This document shows positions 1 to 7,526 of a stretch of DNA of 64,000 nucleotides, piece by piece. Under the pieces are notes generated by a model, which was not told the DNA's origin, ran no database searches, and worked only from the letters and a program-made list of their open reading frames with translations. Within the stretch, counting starts at the first letter, position 1. Each line of letters opens with the position of its first letter. A program made the translations under genes and the position numbers. Origin of the DNA: Glaciecola sp041380235 (lineage in GTDB: Bacteria > Pseudomonadota > Gammaproteobacteria > Enterobacterales > Alteromonadaceae); assembly GCF_041380235.1 (NCBI RefSeq), contig NZ_JBGIYY010000004.1:62001-126000 (forward strand), given 5' to 3'.

Positions 1-206
1 TATTAGCGAAATTAAATGAATTAGAACTGAAAGACGTGTTAATTGTAACGGCTGAAGTTGACGAGAACTTGTTCTTAGCTTCACGCAACCTTTACAAAGT
101 AGACGTACGTGACGTTCAAGGCATTGACCCAGTAAGTTTGATTGCTTTTGAAAAAGTATTGATTACTACTGATGCAGTGAAAGCACTTGAGGAGGCATTA
201 GCATGA
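1..206 (+). CDS. rplD: 50S ribosomal protein L4, C-terminal end (partial)
   Basis: The reading frame is open from position 3 to a TGA at 204-206 and encodes 67 residues ending in KALEEALA. Motifs such as NLYKVDVRD and DPVSLIAFEKVLIT match the C-terminus of bacterial L4. L4 is an early-assembling 23S rRNA-binding protein and, in enterobacteria, the autogenous repressor of the S10 operon. The 5' part and the leader lie outside the window. The stop overlaps the next start in an ATGA arrangement, so rplD and rplW are probably translationally coupled. The identification is firm because of the neighbouring L23 and L2 genes. Confidence 0.95.
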   Translation, partial: LAKLNELELKDVLIVTAEVDENLFLASRNLYKVDVRDVQGIDPVSLIAFEKVLITTDAVKALEEALA

Positions 207-502
207 ACCAAGAGCGTTTATTAAAAGTGCTTGTTGCACCTCACGTTTCGGAAAAAGCTACCTTAGCAGCTGAAGGCGCAAATACATTTGTGTTTAAAGT
301 AGTAAAAGACGCGAACAAAGCAGAAGTGAAAGCAGCAGTTGAAATGTTGTTTGAAGTGGAAGTTGAAGGCGTTCGTACTGTTAACTGCAAAGGCAAATCT
401 AAGCGTTATGGCCAGAAAATGGGCAAACGTAGCGATTGGAAGAAAGCTTACGTTTCACTTAAAGAAGGCCAAGACATCGACTTCGTCGGTGCCGGTGAGT
501 AA
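203..502 (+). CDS. rplW: 50S ribosomal protein L23
   Basis: The 99-residue protein has the usual L23 length and motifs: VSEKATL near the N-terminus and the basic loop KSKRYGQKMGKRSDWKKAYV that contacts 23S rRNA. L23 lies at the exit of the peptide tunnel and docks trigger factor and SRP. The start ATG overlaps the rplD stop, and a GGAGG-like Shine-Dalgarno sequence (gaggaggc) lies inside the end of rplD. It is the fourth gene of the S10 operon in the canonical order. Identification is certain from sequence and context. Confidence 0.98.
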   Translation: MNQERLLKVLVAPHVSEKATLAAEGANTFVFKVVKDANKAEVKAAVEMLFEVEVEGVRTVNCKGKSKRYGQKMGKRSDWKKAYVSLKEGQDIDFVGAGE

Positions 503-513
503 GGGGATTAGAC

Positions 514-1338
514 ATGCCATTATTGAAAGCTAAACCTACTTCTGCTGGTCGTCGTCACGTTGTTCAGGTAATTAATCCTGACCTACATAAAGGTGCACCT
601 CACGCTCCATTGCTAGAAAAACTTAGCAAGAGTGGTGGTCGTAACAACAACGGTCGTATCACAGTTCGTCATATCGGTGGTGGTCACAAACAACACTACC
701 GTGTCATTGACTTTAAACGCAACAAAGACGGCATTCCAGCCAAAATTGAGCGTTTAGAATATGATCCAAACCGCTCTGCCAATATCGCGTTAGTGCTTTA
801 TGCAGACGGTGAGCGTCGCTACATCTTAGCTCCTAAAGGTGCTCAAGCAGGCGATGCAATCCAATCTGGTTCTGATGCACCGATTAAACCAGGAAATGCT
901 ATGCCTATGCGTAACATGCCTGTCGGTTCAACAGTACACGCGATTGAAATGAAGCCTGGCAAAGGTGCACAAATTGCACGTTCTGCTGGTAACTATGCAC
1001 AAATCTTAGCGCGCGAAGGCACATATGTGACTCTACGTTTACGCTCGGGTGAAGTGCGCAAAGTATTAGCTGACTGCCGTGCAACTATCGGTGAAGTAGG
1101 TAATGCTGAGCACATGCTTCGTTCACTAGGTAAGGCTGGCGCTACCCGCTGGCGTGGTGTTAGACCAACAGTTCGTGGCGTTGCCATGAACCCGGTTGAT
1201 CACCCGCACGGTGGTGGTGAAGGTCGTACGTCTGGTGGTCGCCACCCAGTAACACCTTGGGGCGTTCCTACTAAAGGTAAGAAAACCCGAAGCAACAAGC
1301 GTACTGATAAACTTATCGTACGTCGTCGAAACAAGTAA
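514..1338 (+). CDS. rplB: 50S ribosomal protein L2
   Basis: This is a 274-residue protein of normal L2 length. It shows the conserved segments NNNGRITVRHIGGGHKQHYR near the N-terminus and NPVDHPHGGGEGR near the C-terminus. The latter holds the histidine close to the peptidyl-transferase centre. L2 is needed for subunit association and peptidyl-transferase activity. The start follows an AAGGGG ribosome-binding site. It lies 11 bases after rplW and 15 bases before rpsS, within the S10 operon. Nothing unusual was seen. Confidence 0.98.
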   Translation: MPLLKAKPTSAGRRHVVQVINPDLHKGAPHAPLLEKLSKSGGRNNNGRITVRHIGGGHKQHYRVIDFKRNKDGIPAKIERLEYDPNRSANIALVLYADGERRYILAPKGAQAGDAIQSGSDAPIKPGNAMPMRNMPVGSTVHAIEMKPGKGAQIARSAGNYAQILAREGTYVTLRLRSGEVRKVLADCRATIGEVGNAEHMLRSLGKAGATRWRGVRPTVRGVAMNPVDHPHGGGEGRTSGGRHPVTPWGVPTKGKKTRSNKRTDKLIVRRRNK

Positions 1339-1353
1339 AAGCGAGGATTCACC

Positions 1354-1629
1354 ATGCCACGTTCTCTCAAGAAAGGTCCCTTTATTGACCTGCACTTGCT
1401 GAAGAAGGTAGAGGCTGCAGTGGAAAAGAGCGACAAGAAACCAATTAAAACTTGGTCTCGCCGCTCTATGATCATCCCAGATATGATTGGGTTGACCATT
1501 GCAGTTCATAACGGTCGCCAGCACGTTCCTGTATTTGTCAGTGACGAGATGGTCGGCCATAAGTTGGGCGAATTTGCGCCTACGCGTACTTACCGTGGCC
1601 ATGTCGCGGATAAGAAAGCCAAACGTTAA
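1354..1629 (+). CDS. rpsS: 30S ribosomal protein S19
   Basis: The 91-residue product starts MPRSLKKGPFID and contains TWSRRSMIIPDMIG and HKLGEFAPTRTYRGH, all typical of S19. S19 binds the head of the small subunit with S13 and contacts the A-site tRNA. The upstream GCGAGGA sequence serves as ribosome-binding site. The stop codon TAA overlaps the AAGGAG that serves rplV, so the two are tightly linked. Length and position in the S10 operon are standard. Confidence 0.98.
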   Translation: MPRSLKKGPFIDLHLLKKVEAAVEKSDKKPIKTWSRRSMIIPDMIGLTIAVHNGRQHVPVFVSDEMVGHKLGEFAPTRTYRGHVADKKAKR

Positions 1630-1639
1630 GGAGATAGAA

Positions 1640-1972
1640 ATGGAAGCATTAGCTAAACACCGTTTTGCTCGCACGTCGGCTCAAAAAGCACGCTTAGTTG
1701 CAGATCAAATTCGAGGACTACACGTCGAAAAAGCTCTAGAGCTTTTAACGTATAGTCCTAAGAAAAGCGCCGCGCTAATCAAGAAAGTTCTTGAGTCAGC
1801 AATTGCGAATGCTGAAAACAATGAAGGTGCAGATATCGATGAATTATCGATTTCTAAAATCTTTGTTGATGAAGGCCCAACTATGAAGCGTATTAAGCCA
1901 CGTGCCAAAGGCCGTGCTGATCGTGTTTTTAAGCGTAGCAGTCACATTACCGTGATTGTCGCGGATAACTAG
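1640..1972 (+). CDS. rplV: 50S ribosomal protein L22
   Basis: The ATG at 1640 follows AAGGAG with 7-base spacing and gives a 110-residue protein, the normal L22 length. A longer frame begins upstream inside rpsS but has no ribosome-binding site and would add about 47 foreign residues. Motifs include RTSAQKARLVADQIRG and the C-terminal MKRIKPRAKGRADRVFKRSSH, whose beta-hairpin lines the peptide exit tunnel where macrolides bind. It is part of the S10 operon, with 10 bases to rpsS and 9 to rpsC. Confidence 0.97.
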   Translation: MEALAKHRFARTSAQKARLVADQIRGLHVEKALELLTYSPKKSAALIKKVLESAIANAENNEGADIDELSISKIFVDEGPTMKRIKPRAKGRADRVFKRSSHITVIVADN

Positions 1973-1981
1973 GAGTAGATT

Positions 1982-2683
1982 ATGGGACAGAAAGTTCATC
2001 CTACCGGTATACGCCTGGGTATCAGCAAGCCATGGACATCGACCTGGTACGCGAATACAGCAGAGTATGCCGACAATTTATACGGTGACCACGAAGTTCG
2101 TCAGTATTTGACGAAACAACTAAAAAACGCCTCACTTTCTAAGATTGTGATTGAGCGTCCAGCGAAAAGTATCCGTGTGACTATTCACACCGCTCGACCT
2201 GGTGTGGTTATTGGTAAGAAAGGTGAAGACGTAGAAAAACTTCGCAATCATATTACTAAGCTAGCCGGTGTGCCTGCTCAAGTAAATATTGCGGAAGTGC
2301 GTAAGCCTGAACTTGATGCGCAGCTAGTTGGAGATTCAATCTCTAGTCAGCTAGAACGCCGTGTTATGTTCCGTCGCGCGATGAAGCGTGCGGTACAAAA
2401 CGCAATGCGTTTAGGTGCATTAGGTATTAAAGTTCAAGTAAGTGGCCGTTTAGGTGGCGCCGAGATTGCTCGTGCAGAGTGGTATCGTGAAGGTCGTGTA
2501 CCTTTGCATACATTCCGTGCAGACATCGATTACGCGACATCTGAAGCATTGACCACTTATGGGATCATTGGCGTTAAAGTCTGGATCTTTAAAGGTGAAG
2601 TGTTAGGTGGTTTACCACTTACTCAAGAGCAACCAGCTCCTGCACCTAAGAAGAAAGGCCGTAACGCTAAGCGGGAGGGCTAA
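1982..2683 (+). CDS. rpsC: 30S ribosomal protein S3
   Basis: The 233-residue protein begins MGQKVHPTGIRLGI, the standard S3 N-terminus. It contains a KH RNA-binding domain with RPGVVIGKKGEDVEKLR (around residues 70-85) and the C-terminal domain SGRLGGAEIARAEWYREGRVP. S3 forms part of the mRNA entry channel with S4 and S5. A short basic tail (KKKGRNAKREG) ends the protein. The ribosome-binding site AGGAG overlaps the rplV stop. Length is normal for Gammaproteobacteria. Confidence 0.98.
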   Translation: MGQKVHPTGIRLGISKPWTSTWYANTAEYADNLYGDHEVRQYLTKQLKNASLSKIVIERPAKSIRVTIHTARPGVVIGKKGEDVEKLRNHITKLAGVPAQVNIAEVRKPELDAQLVGDSISSQLERRVMFRRAMKRAVQNAMRLGALGIKVQVSGRLGGAEIARAEWYREGRVPLHTFRADIDYATSEALTTYGIIGVKVWIFKGEVLGGLPLTQEQPAPAPKKKGRNAKREG

Positions 2684-2685
2684 TC

Positions 2686-3099
2686 ATGTTACAACCAAAG
2701 CGTACGAAATTTCGTAAACAGCATAAAGGTCGTAACCGTGGTCTTGCTGTTGCAGGTGGCAAAGTAAGCTTCGGCACTTTCGGCTTAAAAGCTATTGGCC
2801 GTGGTCGTATGACTGCTCGCCAAATCGAAGCGGCACGTCGAGCTATGACTCGTCATGTTAAGCGTCAAGGTAAAATTTGGATACGAGTTTTCCCTGACAA
2901 GCCAATTACTCAGAAGCCTCTAGAAGTGCGTCAGGGTAAAGGTAAAGGTAACGTTGAATATTGGGTCTGCCAAATTCAGCCGGGTCGTGTGTTGTATGAG
3001 ATGGAAGGTGTTCCTGAATCTATAGCGCGCGAAGCCTTTGAATTGGCTGCAGCTAAATTGCCGTTTAAGACAACCTTTGTAACTCGGACGGTGATGTAA
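2686..3099 (+). CDS. rplP: 50S ribosomal protein L16
   Basis: This 137-residue protein starts MLQPKRTKFRKQHKGRNRG and is L16 throughout, including KVSFGTFGLKAIGRGRMTARQIEAAR (quoted here in family order only in part). L16 organises the A-site tRNA-binding region of the large subunit. The gene begins two bases after rpsC, and its TAA shares one base with the rpmC ATG, so translational coupling is likely. No anomalies were seen. Confidence 0.97.
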   Translation: MLQPKRTKFRKQHKGRNRGLAVAGGKVSFGTFGLKAIGRGRMTARQIEAARRAMTRHVKRQGKIWIRVFPDKPITQKPLEVRQGKGKGNVEYWVCQIQPGRVLYEMEGVPESIAREAFELAAAKLPFKTTFVTRTVM

Positions 3100-3290
3100 T
3101 GAACGCGACTGAACTTAAAGAAAAAAATGTAGAAGAGTTAAATGCAGAATTGCTAAGCTTGCTCAAAGAGCAGTTTAACTTGCGCATGCAACACTCTACA
3201 GGCCAGCTTGAAAAAACTGACCAGCTTAGAACAGTACGTCGCAGCATCGCACGTGTTAAAACTATTTTAACTCAGAAGGCTGATTCGTAA
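3099..3290 (+). CDS. rpmC: 50S ribosomal protein L29
   Basis: The 63-residue product has L29 hallmarks: MNATELKEKNVEELNAEL at the N-terminus, then KEQFNLRMQHSTGQL and the C-terminal VRRSIARVKTIL. L29 is a small two-helix protein near the tunnel exit, next to L23. The gene shares one base with the stop of rplP and one base with the start of rpsQ. Length is normal. Confidence 0.97.
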   Translation: MNATELKEKNVEELNAELLSLLKEQFNLRMQHSTGQLEKTDQLRTVRRSIARVKTILTQKADS

Positions 3291-3550
3291 TGACTGAACA
3301 GAAAATTCGTACAGTACAAGGCCGTGTAAGCAGCAACAAAATGGATAAAACCATTACGGTTGTAGTCGAACGTTTTGTTAAGCACCCAATCTATGGGAAG
3401 TTTATTAAGCGTTCAACTAAAATGCACGCCCACGACGAAGCTAACGTGTGCAATGAAGGCGATTTAGTTACTATTTCTGAATGCCGTCCTTTGTCTAAGA
3501 ACAAAAATTGGACGTTAGTTGACGTAGTGGAAAAAGCTCGCATCGATTAA
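3290..3550 (+). CDS. rpsQ: 30S ribosomal protein S17
   Basis: The 86-residue S17 protein contains TVQGRVSSNKMDKTITV and ERFVKHPIYGKFIKRSTK, the OB-fold core that binds 16S rRNA, followed by GDLVTISECRPLSKNKNW. It is the last gene of the S10 operon, as in E. coli. A strong intrinsic terminator follows within 25 bases. The expected next block (rplN-rplX-rplE of the spc operon) is missing here; the next gene runs in the opposite direction. Confidence 0.98.
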   Translation: MTEQKIRTVQGRVSSNKMDKTITVVVERFVKHPIYGKFIKRSTKMHAHDEANVCNEGDLVTISECRPLSKNKNWTLVDVVEKARID

Positions 3551-3573
3551 TTCGAGTTTGCTTTTACATATTT

Positions 3574-3607
3574 AAAAGGCGCTTTCCGAAAGGTTTGCGC
3601 CTTTTTT
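3574..3607 (+). terminator. Intrinsic terminator of the S10 operon
   Basis: The sequence AAAAGGCGC, a 14-base loop region and GCGCCTTTTTT form a GC-containing stem followed by a T run, starting 24 bases after the rpsQ stop. The A tract on the left arm could also serve the convergent gene that ends at 3620. Confidence 0.9.
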
Positions 3608-3619
3608 GTATTTAAACGG

Positions 3620-4417
3620 CTATTTTTCCCAGTCAAAAGGCAAGTAGTCGGGCAGCAGTAGTTCAGCATTGGGCGAGTCTATAGCCTGTTGATATAGCGA
3701 AAGAATATCTTTTTGGAGCTGCATTCTATAGTCTCTTACAGCAATCCATCGCTTGGTAAATTCATCATTGATCTGACCAGAGAGGTCCTCTCGAATCATA
3801 TCGGGTACTAATATGCCATATGCATATTGCAGCCGTTCAGCTTGCCTACTTTCGAAGTCGAGTATCGTCAGTATGTGTTCTGCTAAAATATTAGCATCCG
3901 CCTTGGGTAAATTTACGCTATCAAGCTTGGCATAGCGTTCAAAATACTCTAGATATGTATTAAATGGCACCGAATCAGCGCTGCCCCAAATCGCTAGGTC
4001 TTTTGCATTTAGTAAGGTCTCAGACACTGGGTCAATGACCATTACCGTAGGTGTTGCAAAGTAGTGTGCTTGCCCAAAACGACTGCTTATCTCTCTTAAG
4101 TCTTTGTAATAGCCCACATCAATGTAAATCAATTCATAGTGTTGGGTGATAATGCTCGCAAGTTCTGACTTTGCAAAATTCTCGGCCAATCCGCGACTGT
4201 CATGACACCATTGTGCTCCCATTACTATTAGCAATAAGCGATCGTTATTCGCTGCTTTGACCAATGCGTTTTGCACGTCTTGCATAGGCGTTTTGGATTC
4301 AAGGTAAACACTTTGCTTATTTCCATGATGCTGTGTGGCGCATGCACTAAGCAGGACTATCATTATTAAGCATAGGATAGAGTGAATAGTCTTAGCTGGT
4401 TGCTTAGTTACTTGCAT
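3620..4417 (-). CDS. Thioredoxin-fold lipoprotein of unknown role
   Basis: The 265-residue protein begins with a lipoprotein signal: basic residues, a hydrophobic stretch and the lipobox LLSAC, giving a mature N-terminal cysteine near residue 26. Residues of about 60-155 look like a thioredoxin fold: LLIVMGAQWCHDSRGLAENF, then LIYIDVGYYKDL and the cis-proline region FATPTVMVID. The active-site motif is WCHDS, with only one cysteine, so it is not a classical CXXC oxidoreductase. It may be a thiol-binding or reductase-related variant. The C-terminal 100 residues are helical and unassigned. It stands alone, convergent to the S10 operon. The substrate is unknown. Confidence 0.7.
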   Translation of the reverse strand: MQVTKQPAKTIHSILCLIMIVLLSACATQHHGNKQSVYLESKTPMQDVQNALVKAANNDRLLLIVMGAQWCHDSRGLAENFAKSELASIITQHYELIYIDVGYYKDLREISSRFGQAHYFATPTVMVIDPVSETLLNAKDLAIWGSADSVPFNTYLEYFERYAKLDSVNLPKADANILAEHILTILDFESRQAERLQYAYGILVPDMIREDLSGQINDEFTKRWIAVRDYRMQLQKDILSLYQQAIDSPNAELLLPDYLPFDWEK

Positions 4418-4643
4418 ATGCTGAAATTCCTTGTGCGCAGTTGTTTGTTTTGGTTTTAGCGTGATTGTTTCATATCATTATGCCTGCAGTGCTAGCGCAA
4501 TTACAAACTGATTTGAAACTGAACATCCGCTTCATGTGCCCGCTATAAAATTGAAATGTTAAGAACATGTGACACTTTAGTGATAAATGACATTTACAGT
4601 TGTTCTCGTTATCTAAACAAATAAACACAACGAGGAAACTTAA

Positions 4644-5483
4644 ATGAAGATTACGAAAATAGCAGCCCTTACCGCACTAGTGCTTGGCTCAGTATCCATT
4701 GCGCAGGCTGTAGAACTTAACATAACCATCACTAACCTTACGCAAGGTAACTATTTTACGCCACGCCTAGTTGTGGCTCATACAGATGCGGCTGACGTGT
4801 TCGAAGTCGGCACTACTGCATCATCAGCTTTAGCATGGTTAGCTGAGGCAGGTGTCATTGACGATGCTCAAGAGCCCGCGTCATCGGGTCAAAACTTTGA
4901 AGCCTTATTGGGCCCAGCGGATACGGATAACGGCTCCAATACTTGGCACCGTTTTGGTGGACTAGTGCCACCCGCTACCTCTCTTAGTTACCCATTTGAC
5001 ACGATGGACAAGCCACTATTATCAATTGCTTCAATGCTAATACCGACTAACGATGCATTTGTGGGATTAGACAGTATTGAAATTCCCACCACTCCAGGCA
5101 CATATCACTACTATTTAAATGCCTACGATGCGGGCACGGAGCTCAATGATGAACTCAACAGTACTCGAACGGATATTACTGGCGTAGGCGGTACCGCGTT
5201 AGGGGGATACGCTGCGCCCGGTGTTGCAGGAGCGGGTGCCCCCCCTATCGCGCCGAGCATGAGTGTGGGTGGGACAGGAGTAGCGGTCACCGTAGGAGAA
5301 AGTGCTGACGGCACTAGCATTGGTGCAAATGAAGTTATTGACGGTACCGACGGCCCTGTGCACATTCATCGTAATACATTAGGAGATACATCGGCTACCG
5401 ATGGTGCCAGTGATTTAAATTCCACAGTGCATCGTTGGTTAAACCCTGTTGCTAGAGTAACTATTGTGGTTCCAAGCGCTTAA
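4644..5483 (+). CDS. Secreted spondin-domain protein
   Basis: The 279-residue protein has a clear Sec signal peptide ending ...SIAQA (residues 1-22). The rest resembles a Spondin_N domain: LNITITNLTQGNYFTPRLVV at the start, then LSIASMLIPTNDAFVGLDSI and a YDAGTELNDELNS segment, ending WLNPVARVTIVV. Spondin_N is known as an extracellular matrix-type beta domain in animals and occurs in many secreted bacterial proteins of unknown function. A glycine/alanine-rich loop lies near residues 180-215. The gene has an AACGAGGA ribosome-binding region and is followed 14 bases later by a second spondin-type gene, so the pair probably forms an operon. A role at the cell surface or in the periplasm is inferred. 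Confidence 0.75.
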   Translation: MKITKIAALTALVLGSVSIAQAVELNITITNLTQGNYFTPRLVVAHTDAADVFEVGTTASSALAWLAEAGVIDDAQEPASSGQNFEALLGPADTDNGSNTWHRFGGLVPPATSLSYPFDTMDKPLLSIASMLIPTNDAFVGLDSIEIPTTPGTYHYYLNAYDAGTELNDELNSTRTDITGVGGTALGGYAAPGVAGAGAPPIAPSMSVGGTGVAVTVGESADGTSIGANEVIDGTDGPVHIHRNTLGDTSATDGASDLNSTVHRWLNPVARVTIVVPSA

Positions 5484-5497
5484 TAAGGGGTGAATAT

Positions 5498-6358
5498 ATG
5501 AAATATTTTAATGTTAAAATATTGGCAATGACTGCATCGTTAGCTTTATTGGCGGGTTGCAGCGGCGATGACGGGGCAGTTGGGCCACAAGGCCCTCAAG
5601 GTGAACAAGGACCAACAGGACCAACAGGACCAACAGGACCAACTGGGCCAACTGGGCCAACTGGGCCAACCGGTCCAGAAGGACCGCAATCGGGGGTAGC
5701 CGCTTATAACTTGACTATGCTGAACCTGACTCACGGTCAACCCATGGCACCCACTGCTTTTATTGCACACGAACCAAATTTCCATGCATTCTCGGCAGCA
5801 AACTCAGCTACCTTAGGCTTGGAAGTGCTAGCTGAAGGCGGTGACCCTAGCATGTTTATCAATGAGGCCTCAGATGCGGTAGAGTACTTAGATGCGGTCT
5901 CTAGTAGCGGTATTTTGATGCCCGGTATGAGCACCGATATCGTCACCCTAATTGTACCGGTTCTCGATGCGGATAATCTGCGCCTCACTGTCGCAAGTAT
6001 GCTAGTGGATACTAACGACGCTTTTGCGGGTGTCGACAGCACGGATATCAGTAATTTAGCAGTTGGACAATCGATGATCATTACGTTGCCAACATGGGAT
6101 GCTGGTACTGAGTTAAACACCGAAACGGCTGATTCGATGCCTGGGCCTGCTGCGGCTAATGCCGGGGGCGGTGGTGCCGCAGCCGGTTTCGCTGCGGCGA
6201 GAGACGATTTGGTTGACGCCGTCAGGATCCATGCAGGTGTGGTGACTAGTGCGAATGCAAATGATCCGAGTCGTGAGGGCCTGCCGACATCTGTGCTTGA
6301 TCAAAGTGATAAATTTGATAACCCTAGTGCGAGAGTATTGGTCACCCGCACAAGATAA
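5498..6358 (+). CDS. Spondin-domain lipoprotein with collagen-like stalk
   Basis: The 286-residue product carries a lipoprotein signal with lipobox LAGC (Cys21), then 13 collagen-type G-X-Y triplets (residues 26-64), then a spondin-like domain. The domain shares several segments with the protein encoded just upstream: LTMLNLTHGQPMAPTAFIAH, VASMLVDTNDAFAGVDS and WDAGTELNTE, ending NPSARVLVTRT. The arrangement suggests a membrane-anchored protein whose stalk holds the spondin domain away from the lipid surface. Collagen-like bacterial stalks usually trimerise; that is family knowledge and not shown here. The start follows an AAGGGG site. A terminator lies 23 bases after the stop. Confidence 0.75.
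   Translation: MKYFNVKILAMTASLALLAGCSGDDGAVGPQGPQGEQGPTGPTGPTGPTGPTGPTGPTGPEGPQSGVAAYNLTMLNLTHGQPMAPTAFIAHEPNFHAFSAANSATLGLEVLAEGGDPSMFINEASDAVEYLDAVSSSGILMPGMSTDIVTLIVPVLDADNLRLTVASMLVDTNDAFAGVDSTDISNLAVGQSMIITLPTWDAGTELNTETADSMPGPAAANAGGGGAAAGFAAARDDLVDAVRIHAGVVTSANANDPSREGLPTSVLDQSDKFDNPSARVLVTRTR
5573..5689 (+). repeat. Collagen-like G-X-Y coding repeat
   Basis: Thirteen consecutive nine-base units encode GAV, GPQ, GPQ, GEQ, seven GPT, GPE and GPQ. The central GPT units are nearly identical in DNA (ggaccaaca or gggccaact), so the tract could change length by slippage in steps of nine bases without breaking the frame. Confidence 0.9.
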
Positions 6359-6381
6359 ATCAGTAATGTTTGCTTTTACCC

Positions 6382-6404
6382 CGACACACGGAAGTGTCGT
6401 TTTT
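6382..6404 (+). terminator. Intrinsic terminator after the spondin pair
   Basis: CGACAC, a six-base loop and GTGTCG followed by five T residues form a short hairpin directly between the convergent spondin gene and the GspC-like gene. Confidence 0.75.
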
Positions 6405-6409
6405 ATGTG

Positions 6410-7219
6410 CTATTGCCTTTTGAGAGTTAGTGCTTCAGAGGGAATGTCTAAATACAGCGTGATTACGCGACCTTTCCTCATCGCTGTGATGACTAAGGTA
6501 TCTGCATAACGCATGGTCCGTTGAAGCTCTTCAAATTCATCTGCAAGGGTGACGCTCTTGCCATTTATCGTAGTGATCACATCGTCTTCTTTAAGACCTG
6601 CTTGTGCAAATAAGTCAGGGTTGATACCAGGGCTTGCTAGCATCCCGTCGGCAATAAAGGGCGTTGGAGTAAGCTGAACAAAATGTTCGACAATTTGTGG
6701 ACGGTTGCCAATTTTATCTACAGGCATACCGAGCAATTCAGAATGTGTTTGTGGTAGCGCTTGTTCAAGCAGATTAGGACCGCTTAGAACGATTTCGTAT
6801 GTATGGTTTTCGAAGCCAAGAATAACACTATTGCTAAGTATGTCGAGTAGTTGAATAGGTCTATCGTATAAGAGATCACCCACCTCAAACTCACCTAGTA
6901 TGCCAGCAGATTCCAACAAACACTTTGCGGCGCCTGCCGAGACTTCGATTCCTTTGAGCTGTATAACAATCGGCAAAGCCGGAGTCAGTTCTTGATCTTG
7001 CTTAGCAGTATTTTGCAATGGGCGTGATGTTACTGGTTCGTAAGCTTGATATTCGATGGCTCGGTTATCTGCCCTTCCAGCGCCGTTTAAGTTGAACGCT
7101 CGTGTGTCTGCTTTATCAGTACGATCACTACTAATGCTTTGGTCTAAGGTCACAACAGAATAGACGACCGCCGCAAGCAATCCTAAGAGTAAAACAATAG
7201 AAGTCAGTCGATTCTGCAT
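6410..7219 (-). CDS. Orphan GspC-like inner-membrane protein with PDZ domain
   Basis: The 269-residue protein has one N-terminal membrane segment (about residues 7-24), a proline/glutamine-rich linker and a homology-region-like domain around residues 85-155 (IQLKGIEVSAGAAKCLLES, VGDLLYDRPIQLLDIL, NSVILGF). A PDZ domain follows at about residues 180-262 with GINPDLFAQAGLKEDDVITT and INGKSV. This is the layout of the type II secretion protein GspC, which links the inner-membrane platform to the GspD secretin. No other gsp genes are nearby, so it may be a second GspC or a related PDZ-containing scaffold. The next gene is a secreted protease transcribed divergently, a possible but unproven client. 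Confidence 0.65.
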   Translation of the reverse strand: MQNRLTSIVLLLGLLAAVVYSVVTLDQSISSDRTDKADTRAFNLNGAGRADNRAIEYQAYEPVTSRPLQNTAKQDQELTPALPIVIQLKGIEVSAGAAKCLLESAGILGEFEVGDLLYDRPIQLLDILSNSVILGFENHTYEIVLSGPNLLEQALPQTHSELLGMPVDKIGNRPQIVEHFVQLTPTPFIADGMLASPGINPDLFAQAGLKEDDVITTINGKSVTLADEFEELQRTMRYADTLVITAMRKGRVITLYLDIPSEALTLKRQ

Positions 7220-7526
7220 GTGTGCTCCTTTATCAGAAGGTGTATCGGCGCGTCTGCATATTATTTTAGCTCAACTCAGTCGGTAAAAATTGAACTTAAA
7301 AAATGAACGAATAAAAAATTAACTAAAAATATGAATAAATAGAACAGTTTATTCATTCATTATTTTGTTCACATTTTTCATAATTAAATAAATAATAATA
7401 AATTCAATAAAATCAATATGTTAAATTCATTTAAAAGTTGGCATATATAGTGCTAACTATGCTTTATATCTATACTGAGCAGCGTCCGAGACGCGCTCAT
7501 TTGTTTTTGAACTGGAGTACAATTAT
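7220..7526. other. AT-rich divergent intergenic region
   Basis: This 307-base gap separates the GspC-like gene and the S8 protease gene, which diverge. The centre (about 7300-7440) is very AT-rich with many TAAATAA-type runs. I see no coding sequence or RNA. It must contain both promoters, but I cannot place them with confidence. The protease start is preceded by GGAG at 7514-7517. Confidence 0.5.

Noticed and set aside
1126..1674. A 182-codon minus-strand frame across rplB, rpsS and rplV
   Set aside because: It lies opposite three certain ribosomal protein genes and shows no protein family features.
5546..5785. A minus-strand frame with repeated SWPSWPSW residues
   Set aside because: It is the reverse reading of the collagen-like repeat and has no independent support.
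7300..7440. AT-rich stretch considered as a replication origin or insertion site
   Set aside because: It lacks DnaA boxes, direct repeats or transposase remnants; it fits an ordinary AT-rich divergent promoter region.
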